The notes under the pieces are model-generated. The model ran no database searches, was not told the origin of the DNA, and saw nothing but the letters and a program-made list of their open reading frames with translations. Shown one piece after another: positions 27,398 through 35,308 of a stretch of 64,000 bases of DNA. The first letter of the stretch is position 1; every line of letters starts with the position of its first letter. Origin of the DNA: Comamonadaceae bacterium 2FH (GTDB taxonomy: Bacteria; Pseudomonadota; Gammaproteobacteria; Burkholderiales; Burkholderiaceae_C); assembly GCA_005503335.1 (NCBI GenBank), contig SCMQ01000017.1:1-64000 (forward strand), written 5' to 3'. A program made the translations under genes and the position numbers.

Positions 27398-30292
27398 GCC
27401 TTAGTTGCAGCAGAAACTCAGCCTGCGCCTTCATCGCGGACCTCGCATAGTCAGCCGATCCAGGTTGACCTGGGTTCGACCGCGCGCGCGAAGGTCGCAC
27501 TGTTCCGATCGCTCTTTCGTGGCCGAGACGATCTCTATGCGCGTCGCTTCGAGAACACAACGACGGGCAAGTCCGGATACGCGCCCGCCTGCGCCAATGA
27601 ATGGGTGCGTGGCATCTGCCGCAAGCCCCAGATCAAATGCGCGGATTGCACGCATCGGCAGTTTCTCCCGCTGACCGATCAGGTCGTCTACTGGCACTTG
27701 TGCGGTCATGCGTCCGGCGAGCCACCGCATCGCGCCTTCGTCGCAGGCGTCTATCCGCTGCTCGAAGACGAGACCTGTTTTTTTCTTGCTGCCGACTTCG
27801 ACAAGGCCGGCTGGCAAGACGACGCCGCGGCGTTTGTCCAGGCCTGCCGCCGCCTGCATTTGCCCGTGGCGCTGGAGCGATCACGTTCGGGGCAGGGCGG
27901 CCACGTCTGGCTCTTCTTCGAGACTGCCCTGCCGGCGGCAATGGCGCGGCGGCTCGGGTCCCATCTATTGACTGAGGCCATGGAGGTGCGCCCCGACATC
28001 GGCCTTGATTCGTACGACCGCCTCTTTCCCAGCCAGGACACGATGCCCCGTGGCGGCTTCGGCAACCTCATCGCCTTGCCATTCCAGAAAGGGCCGCGTG
28101 AGCTGGGCAACAGCGTGTTCCTGGACGACGGCTTCATGCCGTGGGCCGACCAGTGGGCGTTTCTCGCCGGCGTGGGCAAGATCGGGCGGGCACAGGTCGA
28201 AGGCATCGTCCGCGAAGCCGAGCAACGCGGGCGCATCCTGGGCGTGCGCCTGCCCATGCAGGAGGAAGGCGAAGACGAGCCGTGGACCCTGCCTGCCTCG
28301 CGCCGGCGCAAGGAGCCGCCGCTCGCGGGCGAGCTGCCAAAGGTGCTGGAACTGGTTCTCGCCGACCAGATATACATTGCCAAGCAAGGGCTTCCCCCTG
28401 GTCTGATGAACCGCCTGATTCGCCTGGCTGCCTTTCAGAACCCCGAGTTCTACCGGGCGCAGTCCATGCGGCTTTCCACCTACGGCAAGCCGCGCCTCAT
28501 CACCTGCGCCGAGGATCATCCGCAGCACCTAGCGGTGCCGCGCGGTTGCCTGGACGATGTGCGCCGGACCTTGAAGGATCTGGGTGTGCGCGCGACGCTG
28601 CGCGACGAGCGCTGCAGCGGCCAGCCCTTGGATCTGCGCTTTCACGGTGAGCTGCGGCCTGAGCAGATGGCGGCCGCACAGGCGCTGCTGGCCCATGAGA
28701 CCGGTGTGCTCGCCGCCACGACCGCCTTCGGCAAGACCGTGGTCGCTGCCTGGCTCATCGCGCAGCGCGGCGTGAGCACGTTGGTGCTGGTGCACCGGCG
28801 GCAACTGCTCGACCAATGGGTCGAGCGGCTGTCGGCATTCCTCGGCCTGCCGGCGAGCGCGATCGGCCGCATCGGTGGCGGAAGACGACGGCCGAATGGG
28901 CGAATCGACGCCGCCCTCATTCAGAGCCTGGTCAAGAAGGGCGTGGTTGCCGACCAGGTCGCCGACTATGGGCAGCTGATCGTCGACGAGTGCCATCATT
29001 TGCCGGCACACAGCTTCGAGCAGGTGGCCCGTCGGACCAAGGCGCGGTTCGTTGTCGGGCTGTCTGCGACCGTGGAACGCAAGAACGGCCACCATCCCAT
29101 CCTCTTCATGCAGTGCGGGCCGGTGCGCCACCGTGTGAGCGCGAAGGCGCAAGCAGTGGCACGGCCGTTCGAGCACCGGGTTCTCGTGCAGCCGACTGCT
29201 TTCCAGTCGGGCAGGAGCGCCGAACCGGACGCGCGGGTCGAGTTCCAGGCGTTGTATCGGGAGTTGGTCGATGACGAGCTGCGCAACCGCCGCATCTGCG
29301 AAGACGTGGCCGAGTGCGTGCAGAGCGGCCGCTCGCCGCTCGTGCTCACGGAGCGAACAGATCATCTTGAGCGCCTCGCGCAGCAGCTGGCCGCCGATGT
29401 GCGTCATCTTGTCGTCCTGCGCGCGGGAGTGGGCAAGAAGCAGCAGCGGGCCGTTGCTGAGCAGCTCGCCGCCATTCCGCGCGATGAGGCGCGCGTCATC
29501 CTTGCCACTGGCCGGCATGTCGGAGAGGGCTTCGACGATCCGCGCCTGGATACGCTGTTTCTGACGCTTCCTGTGTCGTGGCGCGGCACCATCGCCCAGT
29601 ACGCGGGCCGGCTGCACCGTCTGTGCGAAGGCAAGCGCGAGGTGCGCGTCTATGACTACGCCGACCTCGAAGTGCAGATGCTTGCGCGGATGTTCGAGCG
29701 GCGCTGCCGCGGCTATGAGGCGCTCGGCTACGCGATCGTGCTGCCGGCGAGCGCCATTCCCGGTTGGCCGCAGGACGTGCCCCTGCCCGCTGAATCTGCA
29801 TGGAAGCGCGACTATTCAGGCAGTGTGCGCAGGCTGGTCGCGGACGGCGTGGACACGTTGCAGGCGAGCCTCTTCGTCCACGTCGCCCGGCCACTGGCGT
29901 CCGACGCCGAGGGCGCGGACCGGGCGCGCAGCGCGACCGAAGCCTTCCTGTACCGCCGCCTGGAGACCTTGCCGCAAACGCGGGGACGCTTCCGGCTCAA
30001 CGCCGTGCTGCCGATTGCTTTCGATGGCCTGGGGCAACTGGAAGTCGATCTCCTGTGCGACGACACTCCCGACACCCGAATCGCCGTGGAACTCGACGGC
30101 GACCAGCATCTTGCCGATCCGGCCGCCTACCGCCGCGACCGCCGCAAGGACCTGCTGTTGCAAGAAAACGGCTACCTCGTGCTGCGCTTTCTTGCCCAGG
30201 ACGTGGGCAAGGAGCTGGACCGGGTGCTGGACACCATTCTGAGAGCGCTCGCTCGGGGGGCCAGACTCCGGTCAACCAGCGGCACGAGCTGA
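27395..30292 (+). CDS. TOTE-type AEP primase, SF2 helicase and nuclease fusion protein
   Basis: A 965-residue protein. Residues ~30-260 resemble the archaeo-eukaryotic primase domain of TOTE conflict systems: KVALFRSLFRGRDDLYARR, a four-Cys cluster (C66, C75, C82, C85), catalytic-type DFD in LAADFDK (134-136) and SGQGGHVWLFFE (165-176). Residues ~415-800 are an SF2 helicase with TTAFGKT as Walker A (442-448), DECHH (531-535), LSAT (556-559) and a C-terminal lobe (AGRLHRLCEGK). Residues ~895-937 look like a DUF559/Vsr-type nuclease fold (ELDGDQH, then RRDRRKDLL). It should bind nucleic acid, use ATP and perhaps synthesise and cut nucleic acid. It pairs with the oxygenase-like gene. Domain identity is from memory of the families. 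Confidence 0.82.
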   Translation: MALVAAETQPAPSSRTSHSQPIQVDLGSTARAKVALFRSLFRGRDDLYARRFENTTTGKSGYAPACANEWVRGICRKPQIKCADCTHRQFLPLTDQVVYWHLCGHASGEPPHRAFVAGVYPLLEDETCFFLAADFDKAGWQDDAAAFVQACRRLHLPVALERSRSGQGGHVWLFFETALPAAMARRLGSHLLTEAMEVRPDIGLDSYDRLFPSQDTMPRGGFGNLIALPFQKGPRELGNSVFLDDGFMPWADQWAFLAGVGKIGRAQVEGIVREAEQRGRILGVRLPMQEEGEDEPWTLPASRRRKEPPLAGELPKVLELVLADQIYIAKQGLPPGLMNRLIRLAAFQNPEFYRAQSMRLSTYGKPRLITCAEDHPQHLAVPRGCLDDVRRTLKDLGVRATLRDERCSGQPLDLRFHGELRPEQMAAAQALLAHETGVLAATTAFGKTVVAAWLIAQRGVSTLVLVHRRQLLDQWVERLSAFLGLPASAIGRIGGGRRRPNGRIDAALIQSLVKKGVVADQVADYGQLIVDECHHLPAHSFEQVARRTKARFVVGLSATVERKNGHHPILFMQCGPVRHRVSAKAQAVARPFEHRVLVQPTAFQSGRSAEPDARVEFQALYRELVDDELRNRRICEDVAECVQSGRSPLVLTERTDHLERLAQQLAADVRHLVVLRAGVGKKQQRAVAEQLAAIPRDEARVILATGRHVGEGFDDPRLDTLFLTLPVSWRGTIAQYAGRLHRLCEGKREVRVYDYADLEVQMLARMFERRCRGYEALGYAIVLPASAIPGWPQDVPLPAESAWKRDYSGSVRRLVADGVDTLQASLFVHVARPLASDAEGADRARSATEAFLYRRLETLPQTRGRFRLNAVLPIAFDGLGQLEVDLLCDDTPDTRIAVELDGDQHLADPAAYRRDRRKDLLLQENGYLVLRFLAQDVGKELDRVLDTILRALARGARLRSTSGTS

Positions 30293-30320
30293 CCGCGAAT
30301 CGGCGAGGAGGTCGCCGATG

Positions 30321-31679
30321 TCATTCCTGCGTTGCCTTGAAGTAGCGCCGCTTTGGGTCCTGTGGGCTGGAGCCGATCTCGCGGACCAGCCCACGCTCCA
30401 CCAAGCTGGCAAGGCGTGTGCGTGCTGCGCGTGGAGTGCGTGCGATCCGCTCCGCGATCTCGTTGGTGGACAGTCCGCCGCCGTCCGAGAGTGCATCGAG
30501 GATCGCCTGATTGATGCCGTCCGGCGGCGGTGCCTGCCCCCGTGTGGTATGGAGCGTGACCCGGAAGCGGGTGCCGATCTCTTCCAGAGCGGGTGCCGGC
30601 AAGCCGGCGTCCCGGCAGGCCGCGCTCATGCGCTGGATGCCGCTGCCCCATTGTTCGATCAGGCCGAGTTCCTGGAAAACGCGGCCCATGACGCGGTTGC
30701 GCAACTTGGAGACGCCCCGCCGCAAGTCTTCCACCGTCAGGCCAGGCGGCAGCAGGCCGGGGTTCTCGATCTCCACGCGATCGTCGAAGATGGCCACCCG
30801 GATCGGCGCGCCGCGCTGCGCATAGTCCGCGTGCACCACGGAGTTGACGATGGCCTCGCGCAGTGCCACGGGCGGCAGGCTCCAGGTGTCCGTGCGGCGC
30901 ACTGCGCCGATATCGAAGCCATGCAGGCCATGTTTTCGCACAAACTCGATGGCGGCCTGAATGACCTTGGGCAACGGGCCGTGCAGCGCAGCCGAATCGA
31001 CGATGCGCGTCTTGTCAGTGCCGGCAAATCGCCCCGCCTGGATCCAGGCGTCGGGAAAGTGGGCTTGTGTTTCGTGCCCGAACAGCAGAACGCCACCGAC
31101 GGAGGGAACCTTGCGACCCTGGTGCGGCACCAGCAGGCGCAGCGTCTCCAGGTCGGCCTTCTTCAGCTTGCGCACCGGCGCGAAGCACTCTGAAGCGGCT
31201 CTGAAGTCCAGCGCTTCAGAGTCGAGACCCGGCATGGCCTGCTCGTCGAACGACTTGCCCAGGCTCGCCCGTCGCAACTCGGCCACCAGCTCATCGTCAG
31301 CGCGCCGGTTGGTGGAACCGACCCGGACGTAGACACCAGCCTCGATGCCGGCCGCCTTGAGATAGTGGGGCCGGCCGGGGCTGGGATACACCTGTACGGC
31401 AAGCACGTTCGTGCTGCGCCAGGGCAGAACTTCAATATCCGGCACCAGGCGCGGCGCGATGCCGTCGGTGAGCACGCTCGCGAGACGCTCCTCCAGCGAC
31501 AGCGGATCGGCAATGCCGCGCACATGGCGCGTGCCGTCCTCGACGCCGATCAGGACTATGCCGCCCGCCGTGTTGGCGAAGGCCACAACGGTGCGCAGCA
31601 CACCCGCCGCCGACGAGAGATCACGCTTGAATTCGAGCGTCTTGCCCTCGGGCCGCTTCAGCAACTCGGTCAAGTTCAT
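30321..31679 (-). CDS. AlbA_2/Schlafen-type ATP-binding putative transcriptional regulator
   Basis: A 452-residue protein. Residues ~8-125 are an AlbA_2 (Schlafen-like) domain (EGKTLEFKRDLS, NTAGGIVLIGVEDG, GVYVRVGSTNRRA). Residues ~250-385 are a GHKL-type ATP-binding domain (LREAIVNSVVHADY, EIENPGLLPPGL). Residues ~400-450 are a winged helix (LSTNEIAERIARTPRAARTRL). Such proteins are usually annotated as DNA-binding regulators. It converges on the primase-helicase gene with 28 bases between stops. Three 9-bp RCTCTGAAG elements flank its start codon and three more lie inside its coding sequence, which suggests autoregulation, perhaps with looping. It may silence or trigger the conflict module; that is inference. 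Confidence 0.85.
   Translation of the reverse strand: MNLTELLKRPEGKTLEFKRDLSSAAGVLRTVVAFANTAGGIVLIGVEDGTRHVRGIADPLSLEERLASVLTDGIAPRLVPDIEVLPWRSTNVLAVQVYPSPGRPHYLKAAGIEAGVYVRVGSTNRRADDELVAELRRASLGKSFDEQAMPGLDSEALDFRAASECFAPVRKLKKADLETLRLLVPHQGRKVPSVGGVLLFGHETQAHFPDAWIQAGRFAGTDKTRIVDSAALHGPLPKVIQAAIEFVRKHGLHGFDIGAVRRTDTWSLPPVALREAIVNSVVHADYAQRGAPIRVAIFDDRVEIENPGLLPPGLTVEDLRRGVSKLRNRVMGRVFQELGLIEQWGSGIQRMSAACRDAGLPAPALEEIGTRFRVTLHTTRGQAPPPDGINQAILDALSDGGGLSTNEIAERIARTPRAARTRLASLVERGLVREIGSSPQDPKRRYFKATQE
31187..31222. promoter_or_regulatory. Intragenic triplet of the RCTCTGAAG element
   Basis: ACTCTGAAG (31187-31195), GCTCTGAAG (31198-31206) and the inverse CTTCAGAGT (31214-31222). The layout is direct, direct, inverted, as in the start-codon cluster ~500 bases away. 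They lie in the AlbA_2 gene and encode DSE, FRA and SE codons. Confidence 0.6.
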
Positions 31680-31680
31680 A

Positions 31681-31727
31681 GCTCTGAAGTGTACTCTGAA
31701 GCCCGTTTGCCAGTGGTACTTCAGAGT
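31681..31727. promoter_or_regulatory. Operator triplet at the start of the AlbA_2 regulator gene
   Basis: GCTCTGAAG (31681-31689), ACTCTGAAG (31693-31701) and the inverse CTTCAGAGT (31719-31727). The first lies one base upstream of the start codon, so bound protein would cover the ribosome site. TACACT on the minus strand (31688-31693) could be a -10, but no clear -35 is seen. Confidence 0.65.
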
Positions 31728-31771
31728 TGTTGCCGATGCCGCGATCCGGCGCGGGGCCGCGTCACAATGGC

Positions 31772-31891
31772 TTACTTGCTACATGTGGACGGGACGAAAG
31801 TCAGGCCATCGCCCACCCCTCGATCAACCGGCCCGGCGTTGAGCCAAGCCCTCAAAGTCTTGTCGGTAGCATTCTTCACAAACCCAGTCAC
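31772..31891 (-). pseudogene. Truncated N-terminus of a tyrosine integrase
   Basis: From a GTG at 31891 (or 31879) the minus strand reads about 39 codons to a TAA, including TDKTLRAWLNAGPVDRGVGD and then GLTFV. This phrase resembles, from memory, the N-terminus of DUF4102-type tyrosine integrases of proteobacterial islands. After GLTFV the expected continuation is lost. It lies at the right end of the island and points inward, the normal integrase position. The catalytic domain is absent from the window. A protein search would settle the call. Confidence 0.55.
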
Positions 31892-31913
31892 GGCGCGGCC
31901 TCCAGAGGAATCT

Positions 31914-31982
31914 GTGGGGTAAAAAATCGGGAGATCGCTGGAAAACGCCCTTGCGGACATTTACCCCACGATTTACCCCACA
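31914..31982. repeat. Right-end integrase-site repeats of the island
   Basis: CCCCACGATTTACCCCACA at 31964-31982 is identical to the left repeat (24763-24781). A further TTACCCCAC unit precedes it at 31961-31969, and an inverted copy, GTGGGGTAA, lies at 31914-31922. The cluster is just upstream of the integrase remnant. Confidence 0.7.
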
Positions 31983-32103
31983 AATCACCCCATTACTGAA
32001 CATGCGCTACGTTGAGACTGCTTGCTACCCCTTGAGACGACTTCCCATTAAAAATCAACGACTTAGATGAGGGTTTGGGGATGGTAAGAGACCCCAGGAA
32101 CCC

Positions 32104-33021
32104 TTACTCTATGTTCTGCACCTGTTCGCGCATCTGCTCGATCAGCACCTTCATGTCGACCGAGATGCGGGTCAGCTCCAGCGCGGCCGACTTCGAGCCC
32201 AGGGTGTTGGCCTCGCGATGCAGCTCCTGGATCAGGAAATCCAGGCGCTTGCCGATCTCGCCGCCCTTCTTGATCAAACGCTCGATCTCGTCGAGGTGGG
32301 AGGCCAGGCGGGTGAGCTCCTCGGCCACGTCGATGCGGATCGCGAAGGCGGTGGCCTCGCTCAGGGCGCGCTCCTGGGCGGCCTCGGGCGCCGTGCCGCC
32401 CTCGCCCAGGGCCAGAGCCTCGGTCCAGCGCTCCAGGAAACGGCTGCGCTGCTGCGCCACCAGCTGCGGCACCAGGGGCTGGGCCTGCCCGGCCAGGCTG
32501 CGCAGCTGGGCCAGGCGGTCCAGCAGCATGGCGGCCAGGCGCGCGCCCTCGCGCTCGCGTGCCTGGCGCAGCGCCGCGACGGCCTCGGCCGCCAGCGGCA
32601 GCAGGGCCGGCTCGAGCTCGGCCGCGCCGGGCTGGTCGCTGGCGCCCAGGCGCAGCACGTCGGCCACGCTGAGCGGGCGGGCCTCGGGCAGCCAGGCACG
32701 CACGCTGTCCTGCAGGGCGCCCAGGCGCTGCAGCAGGCGCAGCGAAGGCTCGGCCAGCTGGCCGGCGTCGCCGCTGTCGACCGAGGCGCGCAGCTCGACC
32801 TTGCCGCGCTTGAGCTGCTGGGTCAGCAGCTCGCGCAGGGCGGGTTCCTGCTGGCGCAATTCGTCGGGCAGGCGCAGCGTGAGGTCCAGGAAGCGGCTGT
32901 TGACGGCGCGGATTTCCAGGCCAAGGCGGCTGCCCTGCGCGGGCCGCGCCCCGCCCTCGCCACTGCTGCCGGAGGCGCTGTGCTGGACGCTGGCGTAGCC
33001 GGTCATGCTGTAAACTGCCAT
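32104..33021 (-). CDS. yicC: YicC-family endoribonuclease-like protein
   Basis: A 305-residue YicC family protein with family landmarks MTGYAS at the start, AVNSRFLDLTLRLP (residues ~40-55), RGKVEL, and the C-terminal run RIDVAEELTRLASHLDE, GKRLDFLIQEL and REANTLGSK. The E. coli homologue has been described as an endoribonuclease acting on a small RNA. The ATG at 33021 follows AGGAAACC. The last six codons coincide with the island att core, so the 3' end was supplied by the island, yet the protein looks complete. In relatives it precedes gmk directly; here it is cut off from gmk by ~7.4 kb. It is divergent from the kinase gene at 33113. Confidence 0.92.
   Translation of the reverse strand: MAVYSMTGYASVQHSASGSSGEGGARPAQGSRLGLEIRAVNSRFLDLTLRLPDELRQQEPALRELLTQQLKRGKVELRASVDSGDAGQLAEPSLRLLQRLGALQDSVRAWLPEARPLSVADVLRLGASDQPGAAELEPALLPLAAEAVAALRQAREREGARLAAMLLDRLAQLRSLAGQAQPLVPQLVAQQRSRFLERWTEALALGEGGTAPEAAQERALSEATAFAIRIDVAEELTRLASHLDEIERLIKKGGEIGKRLDFLIQELHREANTLGSKSAALELTRISVDMKVLIEQMREQVQNIE
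32111..32124. other. attR core within the yicC 3' end
   Basis: ATGTTCTGCACCTG encodes the last residues (QVQNI) of the present yicC on the minus strand. It is the partner of the core at 24685-24698. The 128 bases to its left, up to the 19-bp repeat, are AT-richer and hold no gene. Confidence 0.75.
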
Positions 33022-33112
33022 GGAGGTTTCCTGCTGTTGCTTGACTGTGGAAGAAGGACCGGATCGATGACGGGGATCAGGCAGGCGGCCCACGCTGAAT
33101 CCATCCCAAATT

Positions 33113-34120
33113 ATGTCAAAGGTCAAACCCGCCCCCTTGCCGCCCGACACCGTGATCGGCGGCTACCGTGTGGTACGCAAGCTGTCTGCGGGCGGTTTCG
33201 GGGTGGTCTACCTGGCCGTTGACGACCAGGGCCAGCAGGTCGCGATCAAGGAATACCTGCCGGCCTCGCTGGCCGCGCGCGTGCCGGGCGAGCTATGCCC
33301 CAAGGTGGCGACCGAGAAGCTGTCGCTCTACCGCCTGGGGCTCAAGAGCTTCTTCGAGGAGGGCCGTTCGCTGGCCCAGATCTCGCACCCCTCGGTGGTC
33401 AGCGTGCTCAATTTCTTCCGCGAGAACGAGACCGTCTACATGGTCATGAACTACCTGGAGGGTGCGACCCTGCAGGACTTCATCATCACCGCGCGCGACC
33501 TCAAGCGCGAGAAGGTGTTCCGCGAATCCACGATACGCTCGCTGTTCGACGAGATCCTGCGCGGCCTGCGCATCGTGCACCAGCACAAGATGCTTCACCT
33601 GGACATCAAGCCGGCCAACGTGTTCATCACCGAAGACAACAAGGCCGTGATGATCGACTTCGGCGCCGCGCGCGAGGTGCTGAACAAGGAGGGCAACTTC
33701 ATCCGCCCGATGTACACGCCCGGCTTCGCGGCGCCCGAGATGTACCGCCGCGACTCGTCGATGGGCCCCTGGACCGACATCTACGCCATCGGCTCCTGCA
33801 TCTATGCCTGCATGCAGGGCTTCCCGCCCAACGACGCGCCGCAGCGCCTGGAGAAGGACCGGCTCTCGCTGGCACTGTCGCGCCTGCGCGGTGTCTACTC
33901 GGACAACCTGATCGAGGTGGTCGAGTGGTGCATGTCGCTAGACCCCCTGTCGCGCCCGCAATCCGTGTTCGCGCTGCAAAAGGAGCTGGGCAACGAGGGC
34001 GAGCGCAGCTACACCAAGCTCAGCGTGTCGGAGAAGGTCAAGCTGCAGTTCGACAACCTGGTCACCGAGACGCGCAAGAACGTGGGCCGCTCGATCTCCC
34101 GCGAGACCAAGCTCAAATGA
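33113..34120 (+). CDS. Serine/threonine protein kinase (Hanks type)
   Basis: A 335-residue soluble kinase. It has a Gly loop (LSAGGFGVVYLA, residues 24-35), invariant Lys in VAIKEYLP (K46), catalytic loop HLDIKPANV (HLD in place of HRD), the metal Asp in MIDFGAARE, the APE-like APEM, and an Arg late in the domain (LSRP). There is no transmembrane segment or extracellular sensor, unlike many bacterial PknB kinases. The gene overlaps the PP2C phosphatase gene as ATGA (34117-34120), so kinase and phosphatase form a pair that can reversibly phosphorylate shared targets. No Shine-Dalgarno is obvious before the ATG. Targets are unknown. Confidence 0.9.
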   Translation: MSKVKPAPLPPDTVIGGYRVVRKLSAGGFGVVYLAVDDQGQQVAIKEYLPASLAARVPGELCPKVATEKLSLYRLGLKSFFEEGRSLAQISHPSVVSVLNFFRENETVYMVMNYLEGATLQDFIITARDLKREKVFRESTIRSLFDEILRGLRIVHQHKMLHLDIKPANVFITEDNKAVMIDFGAAREVLNKEGNFIRPMYTPGFAAPEMYRRDSSMGPWTDIYAIGSCIYACMQGFPPNDAPQRLEKDRLSLALSRLRGVYSDNLIEVVEWCMSLDPLSRPQSVFALQKELGNEGERSYTKLSVSEKVKLQFDNLVTETRKNVGRSISRETKLK

Positions 34121-35019
34121 AATTCTCGGTGTTCCAGGTCAGCCGCAAGGGCGGCCGCGAGAAGAACGAGGACCGCATGGGCTATTGCTACACGCGGGAT
34201 TCGGCGCTGTTCGTGCTGGCCGACGGCATGGGCGGTCATCCCGATGGTGAACTGGCGGCCCAACTGGCCCTGCAGACCGTCTCGGCCCTGTTCCAGCGCG
34301 AGGCGCGGCCCACGCTGAGCGACGTCGCCGGCTTCCTGTCGTCCAGCCTGCTGGCGGCGCACCAGCAGATCATCCGGCACGCGGCCGACCGCGGCATGCT
34401 CGACACGCCGCGCACCACCCTGGTCGCCGCCATCGTCCAGGACGGCATCGCCATCTGGGCGCACTGCGGCGATTCGCGCCTGTACGTGGTGCGCGACGGC
34501 GAGCTGCTGGTGCGCACGCGCGACCATTCCTACCTCGAGCACATGGCCCGTGCCGGCGCGCGCGTGCAGCCCATGAACCGCAACATCCTGTTCACCTGCC
34601 TGGGCTCGCCCACGCGACCGGTGTTCGACATCAGCCCGCCGCTGAGCCTGCAGCAGGGCGACAAGCTGCTGCTGTGCTCGGATGGCCTGTGGGGCAGCGT
34701 GGAGGACCCGGCCATCGTGCGGCAGCTCGCCCAGGGGCCGGTATCGTTGGCGGTGCCCGAGCTGGTCGAGCAGGCATTGCGCGAGGGCGGCGCGCGCGGC
34801 GACAACGTGACCGTGATCGCCATGGAGTGGGAGACGCCCGACGTCTTCGAGTCCACGCGCGGCATTTCCACCGACAGCATCAGCGAGGGGGGCTTTGCCT
34901 CCACCATACAGGCCGGCGTGCAGGACGCGCCGGCCGAGGACCTCGACGACGCGGCGATCGAGCGTTCCATCGCCGAAATCAACGCCGCGATCCGGCGTTC
35001 GGCCGATCGCAAGGCCTAG
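34117..35019 (+). CDS. PP2C-family serine/threonine phosphatase
   Basis: A 300-residue PPM/PP2C phosphatase. Metal-binding and catalytic motifs are present: REKNEDRMG near residue 15, LADGMGGH (~35-43), IWAHCGDSRLYVV, LLCSDGLWG and GDNVTVIAM. It should remove phosphate placed by the upstream kinase. About 60 residues after the phosphatase domain are acidic and low-complexity. The stop codon TAG (35017-35019) is part of the left inverted end of the MITE-like element that follows. The natural C-terminus may therefore have been altered when the element inserted. Confidence 0.9.
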   Translation: MKFSVFQVSRKGGREKNEDRMGYCYTRDSALFVLADGMGGHPDGELAAQLALQTVSALFQREARPTLSDVAGFLSSSLLAAHQQIIRHAADRGMLDTPRTTLVAAIVQDGIAIWAHCGDSRLYVVRDGELLVRTRDHSYLEHMARAGARVQPMNRNILFTCLGSPTRPVFDISPPLSLQQGDKLLLCSDGLWGSVEDPAIVRQLAQGPVSLAVPELVEQALREGGARGDNVTVIAMEWETPDVFESTRGISTDSISEGGFASTIQAGVQDAPAEDLDDAAIERSIAEINAAIRRSADRKA

Positions 35020-35287
35020 GGCCTGTTCACACTATTTTTGCGAGATGCGTTGCGGATCAAAAAGGCCATGCGCAAGGCGCGAAACGCAGCCGGGGTCGGG
35101 CCCCGGCGATGTTTCGCAACGCGGCGCATGGTCTTTTTGGCCGCAACCCGAAGGGAACGGGGCTGAAAAAGCGCCACTCGTCGTTGCACTCCTAGCCCAG
35201 GCGGCCAGCCTGGGCGTCGTCGCGCGCCTAGATTGGCGCTTTTTCAGCCTCGTTCGCACTCGCAAAAATAGTGTGAACAGGCCCTAG
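35016..35287. mobile_element. MITE-like element with 29-bp perfect terminal inverted repeats
   Basis: Positions 35016-35044 and 35259-35287 are perfect 29-base inverted copies (beginning CTAGGGCCTGTTCACACT). Inside are a second perfect 16-bp inverted pair (35161-35176 with 35234-35249, GGCTGAAAAAGCGCCA) and an imperfect ~22-bp pair (about 35051-35073 with 35124-35145). The 272-bp unit has no gene and could fold into a multi-armed RNA. It fills the space between the phosphatase gene and rph. No flanking target duplication is obvious. It may stop transcription from both sides. Confidence 0.75.
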
Positions 35288-35308
35288 ATTTTTCAGCAGG
35301 ATTCCAGC

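Larger units (their letters stand above)
24685..32124. mobile_element. Genomic island integrated in the 3' end of yicC
   Basis: About 7.4 kb lies between two copies of the yicC 3' terminus. The right copy completes the functional yicC; the left copy, directly before gmk, encodes the same last six residues (QVQNIE) and then diverges. Just inside each end is the same 19-bp direct repeat. A truncated integrase N-terminus faces inward at the right end. Cargo is a 2OG-Fe(II)-oxygenase-like gene, a TOTE-type primase-helicase-nuclease and an AlbA_2 regulator. Integration restoring a gene's 3' end is the usual behaviour of tyrosine recombinase islands; yicC is, to my memory, a known target of some mobilizable islands in Vibrio. 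Without a full integrase the element is probably no longer self-mobile. Confidence 0.85.

Noticed and set aside
31365-31922. Plus-strand frame opposite the start of the AlbA_2 gene
   Set aside because: Antisense to a well-supported gene and no family resemblance.
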